Made by a program: the position numbers and the translations under genes. 64,000 nucleotides of DNA from Eucalyptus grandis (lineage: Eukaryota; Streptophyta; Magnoliopsida; Myrtales; Myrtaceae): the NCBI RefSeq assembly GCF_016545825.1, contig NC_052612.1, forward strand, positions 50,451,738 to 50,515,737. The letters are read 5' to 3'. Positions 1-11,500 of this stretch are shown here, one piece after another; positions within the stretch are counted from its first letter, which is position 1, and the number at the start of each line of letters is the position of its first letter. The notes under the pieces were generated by a model, which saw only the letters and a list, made by a program, of their open reading frames with translations, made no database searches and was not told the origin of the DNA.

Positions 1-714
1 GAATTATAAAGAAAATGTTCTCTTGATTTTAAGATGTTTCCAACTTAGAACATCCGTGTGCTAGGCACGTGCAATTTTCAGCTATGTGGTGGTATTCAAT
101 GGACTTGGTCGAATATTATGCTCTTATGGGTTTATCCAAATAATTTAGTTAAGCGCAGAACCTTTCCGCATCAATCCAATTACAACACAATTTATATGGG
201 CTTATGATCATACTCGTAATATGCAAATAAATAATACGTTTGTTTAGGGCCAGGATTGTTTCTTAATTTACTATGCAATAAATGACTAAATATGATGCCA
301 AAATTCATGTGTCAATAGGGTTATTAACTCTTACTCAAGTTATTTCACAGTGTTTAATTAATCTTTTTATTGGCCAAGTTTTTTTTTAAATGTTAATTGG
401 CCAAATATAATAAAAACACAACCTTTAACTATTGTTATAAATTTAACATGACCTTTCAACTAAAAAGAACGCAACATTTTACCACGATGACAAATTTAAC
501 AAAACTTGTAAAAAAAATTGCACAACGTTGTAGCACTTTGACAAAATAGCATCCTGGGGTATTTCTGTCCATTCTCGCCATTAGCTTAGCCACCTGGCAG
601 CCACTTGACTCTTTCAGCGTTGATTTCTCCTGATATCTAGTGTTGTGCTTGACTGCTTGCTATGTTTGAAAAGTCTCGTTAAATGTGCCACAAAACTAAA
701 AGATTGTGCCTTTC
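1..714. other. AT-rich intergenic DNA, no gene seen
   Basis: I see no coding stretch longer than background and no recognisable domain in any frame. The part from about 380 to 610 is rich in short A and T runs and resembles decayed transposon end sequence, but I found no matching partner end. Confidence 0.5.
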
Positions 715-2071
715 TTAGGGCGTGCATGACAAACTTTCTATTTCTCGATTTCTCTGTTTCTCTGTTCCCCGGAACAGGTTTGGAATAAAAATCCGTTTGG
801 TAACGCAATTTGATTTCTCTATTTCTGAAACAGATTTCTATTCCGAAATAGAGAAATTGAAGAAATAGAAGCTGAAATTTTTAACTTTTCAGTTTTAAAT
901 AGAAATCAGAAACCGAAATCAAACTATATAAAAGAACCCTGCGCTTTCTTGCTAACTTAATTCACTCATGACCACAACTTCACAAATTATTGCTAATTTT
1001 CTTTTTCTTATTTTGCTCATGTTGTTTTTCGCATTTTTTTTTTCAATTTTTTTTTGATAACTTCCTCTTTAGAATGAAAGGCAATCGAATGGGTCCCCAA
1101 TTTTAAAAAAACGACCAAAGTTCTTAAATGCTTACTTAAAAACAATAGGGCTTTTTCCTCCTAGAAAAGGCACATGCATGGCCAGTTAAAAAAAAAGTTC
1201 TTACGTAATAGATGAATAAAAAACGTGTCTAGAAATTTAACTTTATTTTTTTACGGATTCAAAATTCTTGCAAAATCAAAATAATTAGATTGTTACACAA
1301 TTTTGAATTTTAATTCGAAGGCAAGAGATTCAAGAGAATCTCTTTTTTTGCTATGCAAGAGCCATTAAAGGTTCATTGAGTAACAATAAAGAAATTAGAG
1401 ATGAGCAACTCTACTGATTCAATTCGAGAATCAAAATAAACAGACCTTCCCCCGATTGGTTCCTAACCATAAACGTTACTTTAAAGTAGAATTCTTATAT
1501 ATTCCTTTACACCATTAATTTTATTTTGTTGATAATCTTATATAATACTAGTTTTTGATAAAATGACAAGGTTGTATAGGCGCCATTGATGGCATCCATA
1601 TTCATGCTTCCGCAGTACTTGTCTGAACCTACGTATGATGAGCTTGCAAACGATATATTGACTGAGGAGGGAAACCAAATAAATACGCTTAGGAAAACAA
1701 TTGCTAATAAAATGGTAATGGATAATAATATGCCGGAAATTCCATGAAATTGTATTTTCAACTTTTGTAATGTATTAGTATTATTTCGACTATTATTTTG
1801 TATTTGAGGATTTCCTATGTTGTTTTAGTATTATTTCGACTATTATTTTGTATTTGAGGATTTTCTATGTTGTTATCTAATCAATTTCTATTCCTAGAAA
1901 TAGAAATTTTGTTCTCTTATCAAACGAATTTCTGTTTCAGAAATAGAAAATTTGAGTCGTTATCAAATGGGTTTCTTTGCTTAGAAACTTATCCGGGGAA
2001 TAGAAATTAAGAAATTGATTTTTGACCAGAAATCAATTTTTGTTTAAGAAATTTTGTCATGCGCAGCCTTA
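715..2071. mobile_element. PIF/Harbinger-like TIR element, non-autonomous
   Basis: The ends are inverted repeats. The left end at 718 begins GGGCGTGCATGACAAA and the right end at 2068, read on the other strand, begins GGCTGCGCATGACAAA. The similarity continues inward for about 150 bases through imperfect repeats of phrases such as TTTCTATTTCTGAAACAG. Both ends are flanked by TTA (715-717 and 2069-2071), the target duplication typical of PIF/Harbinger elements. No transposase frame is visible in the 1.35 kb, so it would need help in trans. A relative sits inside the exonuclease pseudogene near 14 kb. Superfamily assignment rests on the TTA only. Confidence 0.65.
1775..1874. repeat. 50-bp tandem duplication
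   Basis: Two adjacent 50-base copies, 1775-1824 and 1825-1874, beginning TTAGTATTATTTCGAC and differing at about one position. They lie inside the TIR element and look recent. Confidence 0.85.
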
Positions 2072-3156
2072 GTATCTGGCCAACTTCTTTTTGCATTTCT
2101 GCTAGCCCCTAAAGTTGACAGCTCTTTTTAACGGAGATAAGTTGCTTTGTTATGTCACGTACACGTGGTTAATGATTTTATACGGTAGTGGTAAACTAGA
2201 AGGTGTTGATAAGAAAGGTAAATAAAAGTTTGTAAAAGATAAGAGGGTCTTTTTATTGCTAGAGACAAAATAAGTTGGTAGTTTGGAGAAAGAATCACAC
2301 CAATGCTAACAATTAACTAAAAAAGCATTGAAAATGCAAGATTAGTTGATAACTTAATTGGAAAAAGAGTTCATAAAATCTCTAATTGAAGTTGATAATT
2401 TTTTACAGGAGTTGGAAATTTAAAAAGTTGAGTGAGTAAAGTAAAAGCAGTGATTCAATAGATTTTTCATTAATTCAAGGGGAAAAAATATACACCGGTA
2501 AATAACCGAAAGTGAGATTCGGTATTACAGAATTAATGGATAACCTAGCTGGGAAAAAGTAATAAGTCACACAGTTAAAGTGGACATAGTTTGAAGATTT
2601 AATCGGTGGTAAGAAAGGTAAATATAAAGTTGGTAAACACTTAGAGAAATTTCTTTATGAGATAAGATAAGTGATATTAAAAAAGGATCCAACAAATATT
2701 GGTCATTCTGGTTCTTTTAGAAAGACATTGTTCCATATGCAAGTTTGAATTTGTGAACAACTAGTGTTTTTTATTTTTCTTTTTTTTGTCAAAGATAACT
2801 TTTTTGATTGCTATCAAAGATGGATTACAATCCACATACCAAATACGAGACATAAAATTAATCGAGGGCAATGAGGGGGACAAGCAACCTAACCATCCAA
2901 CCCGTGGCTCCACTTGTTTTGTTTTTTTTTTTTTTTTTTGGTCGAAGTCTCCACTAGTTGAAGAGGAGTAGGACAAATCGGAGACACGTTCACTTTCGCC
3001 AGGCAGTGCCCGATATTAATTTCGAAGCGCGCTGACATGGCGTTAGGGTGCCTATTTTTCCTTTTTGAGGTGCCTTGTCAGGACAGGAACGCGAGAAAAC
3101 CCAAATTTGAAACGCAAAGAGGTCTACGCAAAGAGTTTTGCTCCAGTACCCTCCTT
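2072..3156. other. Intergenic DNA upstream of the exonuclease-like gene
   Basis: No gene is recognised. A run of about 18 T at 2921-2939 lies in it. The last few hundred bases probably include the promoter of the exonuclease-like gene at 3509, but I cannot point to a convincing TATA box. Confidence 0.4.
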
Positions 3157-3350
3157 TCACCATTTATCTCCTTCGTTTCTCTATCTTCATCATTTCTCTC
3201 CCTCGTTTCTCTATCTACACCATCTATCTCCTTCGTTTCTCTATCTTCATCATTTCTCTCCTTCGTTTCTCTATCTTCACCATTTATCTCCTTCGTTTCT
3301 CTCTCTTCACCATTTCTCTCCTTCGTTTCTCTCTCTTCACCATTTCTTTC
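3157..3350. repeat. 30-bp pyrimidine-rich minisatellite
   Basis: About six and a half copies of a 30-base unit containing CTCCTTCGTTTCTCTATCTT, with phrase starts at 3171, 3201, 3231, 3261, 3291 and 3321. Because 30 is a multiple of 3 and the unit lacks stops, all three plus frames stay open, which creates three overlapping Ser/Leu/Phe-rich frames that are not genes. It lies 160-350 bases upstream of the exonuclease-like start, so it is in that gene's promoter or 5' leader. Confidence 0.9.
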
Positions 3351-3508
3351 TTTTTTTGTTCAAGGTGAGCCTATGGACCAGTGCAATGCTCAGTAGGCTA
3401 CAAAGTTAATCTACCCTCATCACAGGCGTGTACTAATTATCTGAGGCCAGATTGCTTGCTAACTCTCCCCTCCATTTCTCCGACTTCCCGCCCAAAAACT
3501 CATTCGCC

Positions 3509-4126
3509 ATGGCCACCCAGAGCTTCACCATCACCACCAACGATGATTTCATTCTCACCACAGTCACCGCTGACCCAGCCACTACCACCAATTGGATCTC
3601 CAACGTCCGCCGGATCCACAGTGAAGTGAACCCGCTCATCATCGGCTTTGCTATCGAATACTGCCAATCTCCTGAGCAACTTCGTGAACCCGTCGACACC
3701 CTGCAACTGTGTGACGGAAACGCCTGCCTCGTCTTCCAAATCCGTCACGCAGCTGTGATCCCTGATTCACTGCGAGAGTTCTTGAATGATCCCAACAACG
3801 TTTTCGTGGGAGTCAGAATCCTCCCTGACTGCAACAAGCTTTTCGCCTATCATGGACTCCGCATTGGCAACCGAGCGATGGCATTTGATCTCCGTTCTCC
3901 TTTTATGGCAAGGAGCGAGGGCCAACTTCGACCGGGGTCTTGGGGGTACCGAAGACTGGTGAAGGAGATCCTGGGGAAAGACTATGCGCCACCAAGGGGT
4001 TTGCTGAACTCGTGGGACAACGAAGTGCTAACATATGAACAGGTGAAGTATGCATGTCTTGACGCATTTTACTGTTTTGAGATGGGGAAGGTCCTGGCAG
4101 TTGGTCGGCTCCCAGTGCCGGCATGA
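3509..4126 (+). CDS. WRN-type 3'-5' exonuclease-like protein, intact frame
   Basis: A 205-residue protein of the plant RNase D/Werner-exonuclease (DnaQ-fold) class, whose active members trim nucleic acid 3' ends using metal-binding acidic residues. Visible family features are the IGF-x-IE strand (residues 45-50), the TLQLCDGNACLVFQI core, the FVGVRILPDCNKL segment (Exo II) and the KYACLDAFYCFEMG segment (Exo III). The first aspartate of the Exo I DxE motif is replaced by alanine (Ala48, codon GCT) while Glu50 remains, so catalysis is doubtful. Start: an in-frame ATG lies 19 codons upstream at 3452, but I chose the one at 3509 because it has a good context (CGCCATGGCC) and the paralogue at 33587 starts at the same MATQ. 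It is a single exon. It is the only full-length copy of five in the window. It may be a non-catalytic binding protein or a gene in decay. Confidence 0.75.
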   Translation: MATQSFTITTNDDFILTTVTADPATTTNWISNVRRIHSEVNPLIIGFAIEYCQSPEQLREPVDTLQLCDGNACLVFQIRHAAVIPDSLREFLNDPNNVFVGVRILPDCNKLFAYHGLRIGNRAMAFDLRSPFMARSEGQLRPGSWGYRRLVKEILGKDYAPPRGLLNSWDNEVLTYEQVKYACLDAFYCFEMGKVLAVGRLPVPA

Positions 4127-5244
4127 CTGACGAAGGTTGGATCATGTGTTTAAAAGGATCAAGTCTTGGTTAGGGTTCTTGAGAAAATAAGAGTGGGTAG
4201 CAGTTTGGAATATACGCGTCAAAATTTATTCATCTTTGGTTTTTGTGGGGAACATTTGATTATAATAATTGTTTTGTTTATTTGGTTTCTTTCTTTTTCT
4301 TTATCCATTTTTGAGTAATCGAGTTAAGATGCTTTAGTGTTATTGAGGAGATCATGAGCATGATTCTTGGTTCGTAGCAATTTAGCAGATGATAACCATT
4401 AGGTACTTTTAGACTTTCTTGATTTTCCCTTTTGAAAAGCCTCAAGTATTGCTTAATTTGGAGGAGAAAATAAAAAGGCGCTTATTGACTGCAATTTGTG
4501 GAGAAAAATGATTTCCTCTGATGACTGAGTGATGGTTTGATATAGTTTTGCTGGTTAAATTGCATCTTTTTTACAATAAGTTGGGATGTTCTATATCTTC
4601 TCTGCTGGTCGTAATCTTATTAGATATGGAAATAGTGTTAGGATGTTGTTTGCTTCTCATAGACACAGTAGTAAAAATAGATACTCGAATGTTTTCTTTA
4701 CGCGAACTGAATAAAGAAAACATGTGGGAAAGGAGAGTAATGTCTTTTCTGGAGGCTCCGTCCGTTCATGTGGGAAAGCAGAGTAATGTCTTCATTGGCT
4801 TTAGACAGAATATTCTTGCTTCGTTAAAATTTAGGTATGGTCCGACAATAATGTATTTCCCATTAGGCATTACCGTCAATTTTTGCGTTAGCGCGTCACG
4901 TCTGGTACAGTTTTTTCTTTTTTCAAAAAAGTTGCGGCTATCATCATCAACTTTTCTCTCTCCTTTCTCTCTCACTAAAGGGTTCTGCTTCTTTTATATA
5001 TGTTATACTGTTCATGGAAAACACAAACACCGCGAGAATGAGATTTACCGGTGATTGCCATGCGGCACTTTTTCTTCTTTTTTTCATGTACAAGGAGTGG
5101 TGACAATGACAAGGAATGGAAAGAGCTGACTCAAACCTAGCATCTCTCTGCTTCAATGTGAGTATCACATGACTCACGGCAGATTAGCTGGTTTCAAATC
5201 AGGTCTGCAATGCCTACGTTTTAATACAGGTCTTCTTGTATGTT
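4127..5244. other. 3' flank of the exonuclease-like gene, then intergenic
   Basis: The first 250 bases recur behind the exonuclease pseudogenes at 14.8 and 22.3 kb (shared phrases such as TAGGGTTCTTGAG and GAGTAATCGAG), so they belong to the duplicated unit. A 168-codon open frame at 4548-5054 has no recognisable motif and I do not regard it as a gene. A 25-base phrase around GAGTAATGTCTT occurs twice, near 4724 and 4773. Confidence 0.5.
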
Positions 5245-5856
5245 GGCTAAGAAACACCAATATCAACACATGACGTGTGTCGCGACATGCCAATATGTCG
5301 TTTATAAAAAACTAAAAAATTTCGACACATTAGAACATTGTATATATTAAATGTAAATTTTTATATATACATGATAATTATTTGAATCAAATTAGTTTGA
5401 TTCAAAATCACAAATAAATAAATAATAGAAAAATGGTTTAGAATAAATTTACACTAAAAACATTAATCAAGCATTTGTTAACATCATTTATTGTTTCAAT
5501 TTGACAAATTCAATTTCATTTTAATAATTCATAAAACTTGGAGGAAAAAAAAAGCAATCCACTTTTTAAACATGTCGAAGATAAGAGAAAAAACTCAAGG
5601 GTGAATCGTGTGTCGAGGAAGTGAGAGTTGAAAGAAAAGAGAAGACTAGATTTTTCTTCTTTTCCCATTTATTATTTTTATTATATTTTATTTTTTTACA
5701 TATTTACATTTTGACTTCTTTATTGAAATTTTTGAAAATTGCCCCTTATGTGTTGGAAATACTGACATGTATCATTCGACGTTGAAGAGTGTCAGACATG
5801 TGTTAAAATATCCGACATGATAGGAAGGCTTTTGGAGAATATCGGTCTTCATAGCC
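5245..5856. mobile_element. Dispersed TIR-type repeat, copy 1
   Basis: About 610 bases related along their length to 48034-48637. Shared features are a GTGTCG-rich left end, an AT-rich middle with ACACTAAAAACAT and ATCATTTATTGTTTCAAT, and a right end with GTCGGACA-type phrases. The ends are roughly inverted: left GGCTAAGAAACACCAATATC, right on the other strand GGGCTATGAAGACCGATATT. There is no coding capacity. It is probably a non-autonomous DNA transposon, but I could not define a target duplication. Confidence 0.6.
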
Positions 5857-6837
5857 CGTTGGTATATGAGTTTCATCAACATCTAGGTTTCTTCATCACA
5901 ATCTACATGTTTTTTTTTTTTTTATACCCACAATCTACATGTTTATAGCTTCATTGCTTACTAAAATCAAGTTTGTCAGCAGTTGCCTCGGTAATTCTTG
6001 TGATTAGTGTAGCTGTACGATGGCAAAAGAATATGGACAGAACCTGATGGCGTCGTCCTCACTAGCGGGACTTTCCTTTTGCGAATCACCGCTCTCTTCT
6101 TCCATTTAAACTTCTATAATTCCTCAAACCATGTGCGTGTTCCTGTGATAAAGGTCTTTACTGTGATTGGATTCATCGAAATGAAGATGAGGATTGAGGA
6201 ATGAGCCTGAGCCATGCACAATACGATAGTTTGCTTGCAGCTCGAGACTGATCGAACATATATGAGCACTCGTAATTAATCTTGTGCATGCTCATTCTTG
6301 TTCCACATTTGAAGATATCGGAGATTTGATGTATTAATTCACATTTTTCGCACTGATTATACTCAAATTTACGCTGCATTACAAAACAAATGTGCCATCC
6401 ATATTTTTTTGGTTGTGCATGCACTGAGCGGGATTTTGATGCTCATGAAGTTGGTGTCAACGCGTATACATGATTACTAGGATTTTGTACAATCCTTTGC
6501 TTCTAATATTTGCATCTTCGCTCTTCAACACGAGAGAAGGTGATGCATTTAAAGAACTTGCAGGATCTAATCAAGAACTGTTAATTAGCTTTCCAGGTTG
6601 CGATGATTGACCGCGTTCACCGTGTCGGCGGTAGATCCCCTGCAGCCTTAGTATTTTCCTATCCAGAGGGGGATATCTTGACCTTATGAAGTTTCATTTC
6701 CTAGACCTTTGAAATCCTAAGCTGCAAAATAAAATTCGAACGTTTATTCTTATCGAATAACTGTTCGAATTTTTTAGATGAACCAGAAATCATTGTGCAA
6801 GATCCTACCCTTCACGACATATAACCAAAGGACAAAT
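5857..6837. other. Intergenic DNA, nothing recognised
   Basis: No gene, RNA or clear repeat is recognised. Open frames here are short and carry no family motif. Confidence 0.45.
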
Positions 6838-7221
6838 CCAAAAAAAAAAAAAATCCCAAACTTTTTCTCTGTGGTACATTAAATAATCCAAATCTTTTTT
6901 TGTCTCATCAATACCCCAAACTTGCGCCAATAGCTCAAGGAAGACCTTCCCTTAGATTTCCATTCATAATGGCTGTTAGAAATCAGACATGGCAGCATTT
7001 AGGACAACGCCGGGCAAATGGATTTAACGTGGCAATGGACATATGTTGCCATGTCGACCAATATTATAGCCGCGTCAGAATTTTAACGGCCATGTACATT
7101 GCTACATCGGATTTTTTATGCCCTATGGACGAAAGGTACATTTGGGTCATTAGTACAAGTTTGGTGGTATTGATGAGATGGAAAAATAGTCCGGGTTATT
7201 GGTGTCTAGTGGGAAATTTTT
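6838..7221. mobile_element. Short TIR element (MITE-like)
   Basis: The two ends resemble each other in inverted orientation. The left has CTCATCAATACCCCAAACTTG near 6903 and the right, read on the minus strand, has CTCATCAATACCACCAAACTTG-like sequence near 7175. Outside these, both ends carry A-rich sequence with CCCAAAC or CCCACTAG. There is no coding potential. The element lies directly upstream of the exonuclease-like pseudogene at 7.3-7.8 kb. Boundaries are approximate. Confidence 0.5.
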
Positions 7222-7269
7222 AAATATTTTTGGTAAGATTATCCCAATATTAATCATAATTTCTATTAA

Positions 7270-7791
7270 TTACTCTCCATCAATGGCTGTATACAAGTCT
7301 ACCGCGATCCTGATTAACTGAACTAATGAGCCATTTTCAGTTGACAAAATTTCCCATTTCTTGGCCCGACGAATATACCAGATTCTCTTTATCTCCCTTC
7401 TTTTCTTCAACCTTTCGATCATCACTACCCAAAAGAAAACCCATCTTGACTCGCTGCACGCTTTCCTGCGCAACTTCAACAACACCTTCGTGGGCAATAG
7501 CATCCGCAGCTCCTCCTTCACGCACAACCACGACTATGGGCTTAGCATCTCGAGGACCGTCGATCTACGTCAATTGATGGGTGCAAACTTTGGCAACACC
7601 CTGTCCCAGGGCATGAGGCCTGTGGGATTGGTGAGGCGGGTGCTCGACTAGGAGTAAGTGAGTTGGTGGTGATTCTGTGGAGGAAGTGGGATGCCGGACC
7701 CTGCCGCTAAACATGGTGTGTTACACCTACATCGATGCTTTCATTTGTTTCAAAATGGGGAGAGAGATGGATGCTCATAGTCTGGTGTAAA
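7270..7791 (+). pseudogene. WRN-type exonuclease-like pseudogene (divergent copy)
   Basis: Remnants in at least two frames. One frame (7361-7651) gives FNNTFVGNSIRSSSF, then DYGLSISRTVDLRQL and GLVRRVLD, matching the middle of plant WRN-exonuclease-like proteins (FVG-x-I, DYGL, DLR, GL..L...VL). A stop after VRRVLD interrupts it. The final part, YIDAFICFKMGREMDAHSLV (stop near 7791), is the Exo III segment in another frame. This copy keeps the canonical DYGL and DLR elements that the gene at 3509 lacks, so it comes from a different branch of the family. The Exo I region is not recognisable. I infer a dead gene. Confidence 0.6.
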
Positions 7792-8557
7792 TTCTCAAGA
7801 TTAGGGTTCTTGAGGCGATTGAGCTGGCGATGACCGTTTATTCATTGTTTGGTCATGATCCAACCGGGAAGTGTTGAATAGCTAGGGTTTCTTGAATGTC
7901 TAGGGTTTCAAAAAAATGATCTTGATGAAGTTGAGCTTAGTTTCTGTCTTGCAGTGAGCTTTTATTCATACTGTTGATCACACAAGGGCGGTTATGGGAC
8001 GCACGTTCTTGATCAATTGGATAAACAGTTATCTTTTTTGATTGGTATGAATAGTTAGTTGAATCCAATCAGAGATTGAAGATTAGTAAATTGAAATATA
8101 TATTTTTTTTCACATTCTTTGATATATCTTCTTCATTTTATTTCTGGGCTCCAATTCTTGACATATCTTCTTGAGTTGGTCATATATCTTAAAAAGGATG
8201 AGACAAACCTAAGTCTGAGCACGTAATGATGATTGCCGTGTAGTAATATTTCTTTCACAATCAAAGTGTAGTATTCGATTCGGTCCATGTAGACAAATTT
8301 CTGGACCTGAAACATTACACAGCTTAATTCACAATTTAAGATCTATCACCATAGTAATTCGATGTACTCCTGTACGCGCCAACATCCTGCTTCAGTGATT
8401 TACCTCTCACTATTTGCAAATGTCTAATAAATTACAACTAAGAATCTACATTATATCGCTCAACAACTTTACTACTGGACCTAAACCCAGATTGGTTAGC
8501 ACACTTTAATTCTTGCTTAACTTTAATCGATATTCATCACACCTTATGATTCAGAAA
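7792..8557. other. Intergenic DNA, nothing recognised
   Basis: The first 100 bases (TTAGGGTTCTTGAGGCGATTGAG and following) are the decayed 3' flank of the exonuclease pseudogene. The rest is AT-rich with no gene. Confidence 0.45.
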
Positions 8558-11500
8558 TGTGACATCCTGAAATTCGAGCCCTCTGAGGGATGCGTGAAGG
8601 TGAATTTCGTCAATGCATTGTTGGTTGATCTCACTCGGAATTGATCACTCCTGAGATACTGACCTTGAGGGGAAAGGCTAATGAGGACATAACTCGAACG
8701 ACTAAAGGACTCGACCTAGGAAAACGACTTGACTGTGAGATTTACGTGAGGACGATCCTGTAGATAGGCAGGCCGATTTTAAGGACGACTAAAAGTCGAT
8801 TCGCGGACAGAACATAATGGGACGACGGGTGATTCCGTTTACTGTTATCGAATCCACGAACGACCCTATGTCGATCCTCAGTAATCGTGTACTTTGAAAT
8901 AAGAATCTATCCCCCGTAATTTCATACAGTCAAGGTCGTCCATGTGTCGAGATGTCTTGAACGTGGTTTGGCACTAGTTAGTCACGCGTGAATCCTCACA
9001 AGCCACCTGTCAGTCTGAGTTGTAATCGAAATGGCATTTGGTGAAATTGACATGGCAAGAGAACTTAGGATTGGACTTCGAATTATCGGGAATGTCCGGG
9101 ACGGACTTTGGATGAAGCTACATCAAACAGTCGACAGAGCCAGTGAAGCCGAGCAATTGAAAAAGGGATTTTCGGACCGAGGAAGCAAGCCCGTGAGGAA
9201 GTGGGCCGAGCCAAGCCAGTGTGGGCCTTAGGCCCAAGGTGGGACAACCACCATAGTGGGCCTAAGCCAAGCAAATGAGCCAATTGGGCCTAAACCAACT
9301 ATTCATCTTCTAAGCCCATGGGCCAATTCTTGGCCATTTCAAGCCCATTCCTATTCATGGCCAAGCCCAATCCTTAGGCCCGTCCACCAATTTCAGCCCA
9401 AGGTTAGATGAGTAATTTGTGCAAGGTGGAAATGACCTAAATGCCCCTAAAAGCATGTGGATAAGGCAAAGGAAGAGAGAGAAGATGATGTCACTTTGTA
9501 TGGGGAATTGAAGTGGCCATTTAATGGCCTTAATGAGGTGTGACACCAGCCCTCACATCTCTCTCTCTCCCCCATTCGGCTTCCAAGCGGACGAGCTCCT
9601 CTCTTCCTCGTTTTCCCTCTCCTCCAATTTCTGCTCCAACTGACCCTTCGGTGAAGAATCGAGTCAAAAGTGGTCTTCCCGGATGAATAAGCCAACGAGC
9701 CCAATTTTGTCCCGAATGGAGCCGCCGGCCGGCCTGGGTGCCGCTGTGAAGGAACCGGTCGCCGGTCCGTCGGTCCTTTGCAGCCTGCACTTGTTTCGCG
9801 TTTTCGGCCATTTTCTCCCATTCGACCCTTCCTTTGCCCATCCCAACCTCCAGCAAGACCCCAAGACCCCGGTGTCGCCGGTTGCCGGCCAAACCCCTCG
9901 CCGGAGCTCCGCCAAGCCGTTCAACTCGGTTTCTCCTCGGCGGGGCTGTTTTTTGTGTTTCGGTGGGAGTCCGAGTTGTGGTTGCTGTGTTGAGCTTGGG
10001 ACCGCCTTGGATCGTCGTTGTTGAGGTCCCAGTGTGTAGCCACCATCGTCGCTGCCGCGTCGGTGTCTCCAGCCCGCTTAATGGGTAAGTTTAGCTCCTA
10101 ATCCTTCGATTAGTGCCTAAACTTGCTTAGGGTTGGTTTAGTTAGATTTAATTCTACATTAAGTGATTTAATTAAGTTGTATTAGCCCTAAGATAGGTGG
10201 TTAGATTAATGGATAATATTAGTTTAGCTTAATTTTACTTTATTAGCTTAATGATACTTATGTGGTTAATTAAGCATGTTTATCTTAATTGATTGGTTTC
10301 CTTAATTTAATTATTGTTTTAATGATTTCTGAATATAATTTATTGTTTATTAAATTCTGGGAATTACTGTTCATGCGCACTGTTCACGATGTACTGTTCA
10401 CAAAACACTATTCACCCCCGAGAACGAAAAGTGTCTAATTTCGTGTGTGTTTAATCCTATGAAGTGATTGGATGTGTTATTGCATAAACATCCGCATGAA
10501 TTGAGTGATAATTTGTGTAATTGTGTGATAATTGTGAAATATAGGTATTTTAATTAGAAAATACCGGGCGTTGGTTTACAACGCCAAAAATGTGTATAGT
10601 GGACCCATGGTAGGTTATACATCACCTCGGAGAAGGCACGTGGGCTTAGTGAGTTGGTCTATCACCTGGGAAAATGCACGTGGGCTCGGTGATTAAGTAT
10701 GGCATCTTGAAAGAGACACGTGGGCTTGGTAATTTGATGCATTACCTCGGAGAATGCACGTGGTCTCAATGAGTATATTTGGCATCTTAAAAAGACATGT
10801 GGGCTCGATGACTTGATGCATCGCCTTAGAGAATGCACGTGGGCTCACTGATTCAGTATGGCATCTTAAAGAGACACGTGGGCTCGGTGACCTGATGCAT
10901 TACCTTGGAGAATGCACGTGGGCTCTATGAATAAGTATGTCATCTTGAAGAATGCATGTAGGCTCGACGACTAGATATTCCATCATGAGAGAAATGTACG
11001 GTATCAATTAAGTGACCGAGGCAAGGTCAAGTTGACATGTAATCGACTGAGTCGATTGATCGATAGCTCGATCTGAATCGATGCATTGATGTGTGAAATT
11101 GTTATATGCATTAATTATATGCGTAAGTGAATCACATCGTTTATGGCACACACGCATGAGTCGATAACGTGCAGAGTGTGGCAATGGCCAAGTGAGATTG
11201 CTTGTGACGCGACTCGTATGTGATTGATGACATGTATCAGCTAATGGCCATGTGCTTTGTGTGTATCATGCTGAGTGATATCGTGCAGGGTATGTCATAC
11301 CAGGTAAGGTTGTATGCGAATCGACTGTTGGTTGGTGCTTGTGGTGGGGTAGTTCTGGATAGATACCCCGAGTTGAGTTGGTGTACTAACCGGGGCTTAG
11401 GGGTGGAACTTGCTGAGATTTATATCTCACTGGTTATTGAATAACCATTTTCAGGTCCCTAGTGTGAAGAGCCGGGAGCTTGAAGCGGAAGGGTCAGGAG

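Noticed and set aside
3037..3409. Three overlapping plus-strand frames of 76-119 codons with repeated Ser/Leu/Phe motifs
   Set aside because: All come from the 30-base minisatellite, whose length is a multiple of three and whose unit lacks stops.
4548..5054. 168-codon plus frame rich in hydrophobic residues
   Set aside because: No family motif, AT-rich composition like the surroundings, and position in the duplicated gene's 3' flank.
9447..10088. Several frames over 100 codons on both strands
   Set aside because: They lie in the GC-rich part of the solo LTR, overlap one another in many frames and show no domain.
10621..10985. Regular repeats with spacers resembling a CRISPR array
   Set aside because: Units of 40 bases are tandem, the spacers are themselves repeated, and the host is a plant nuclear genome.
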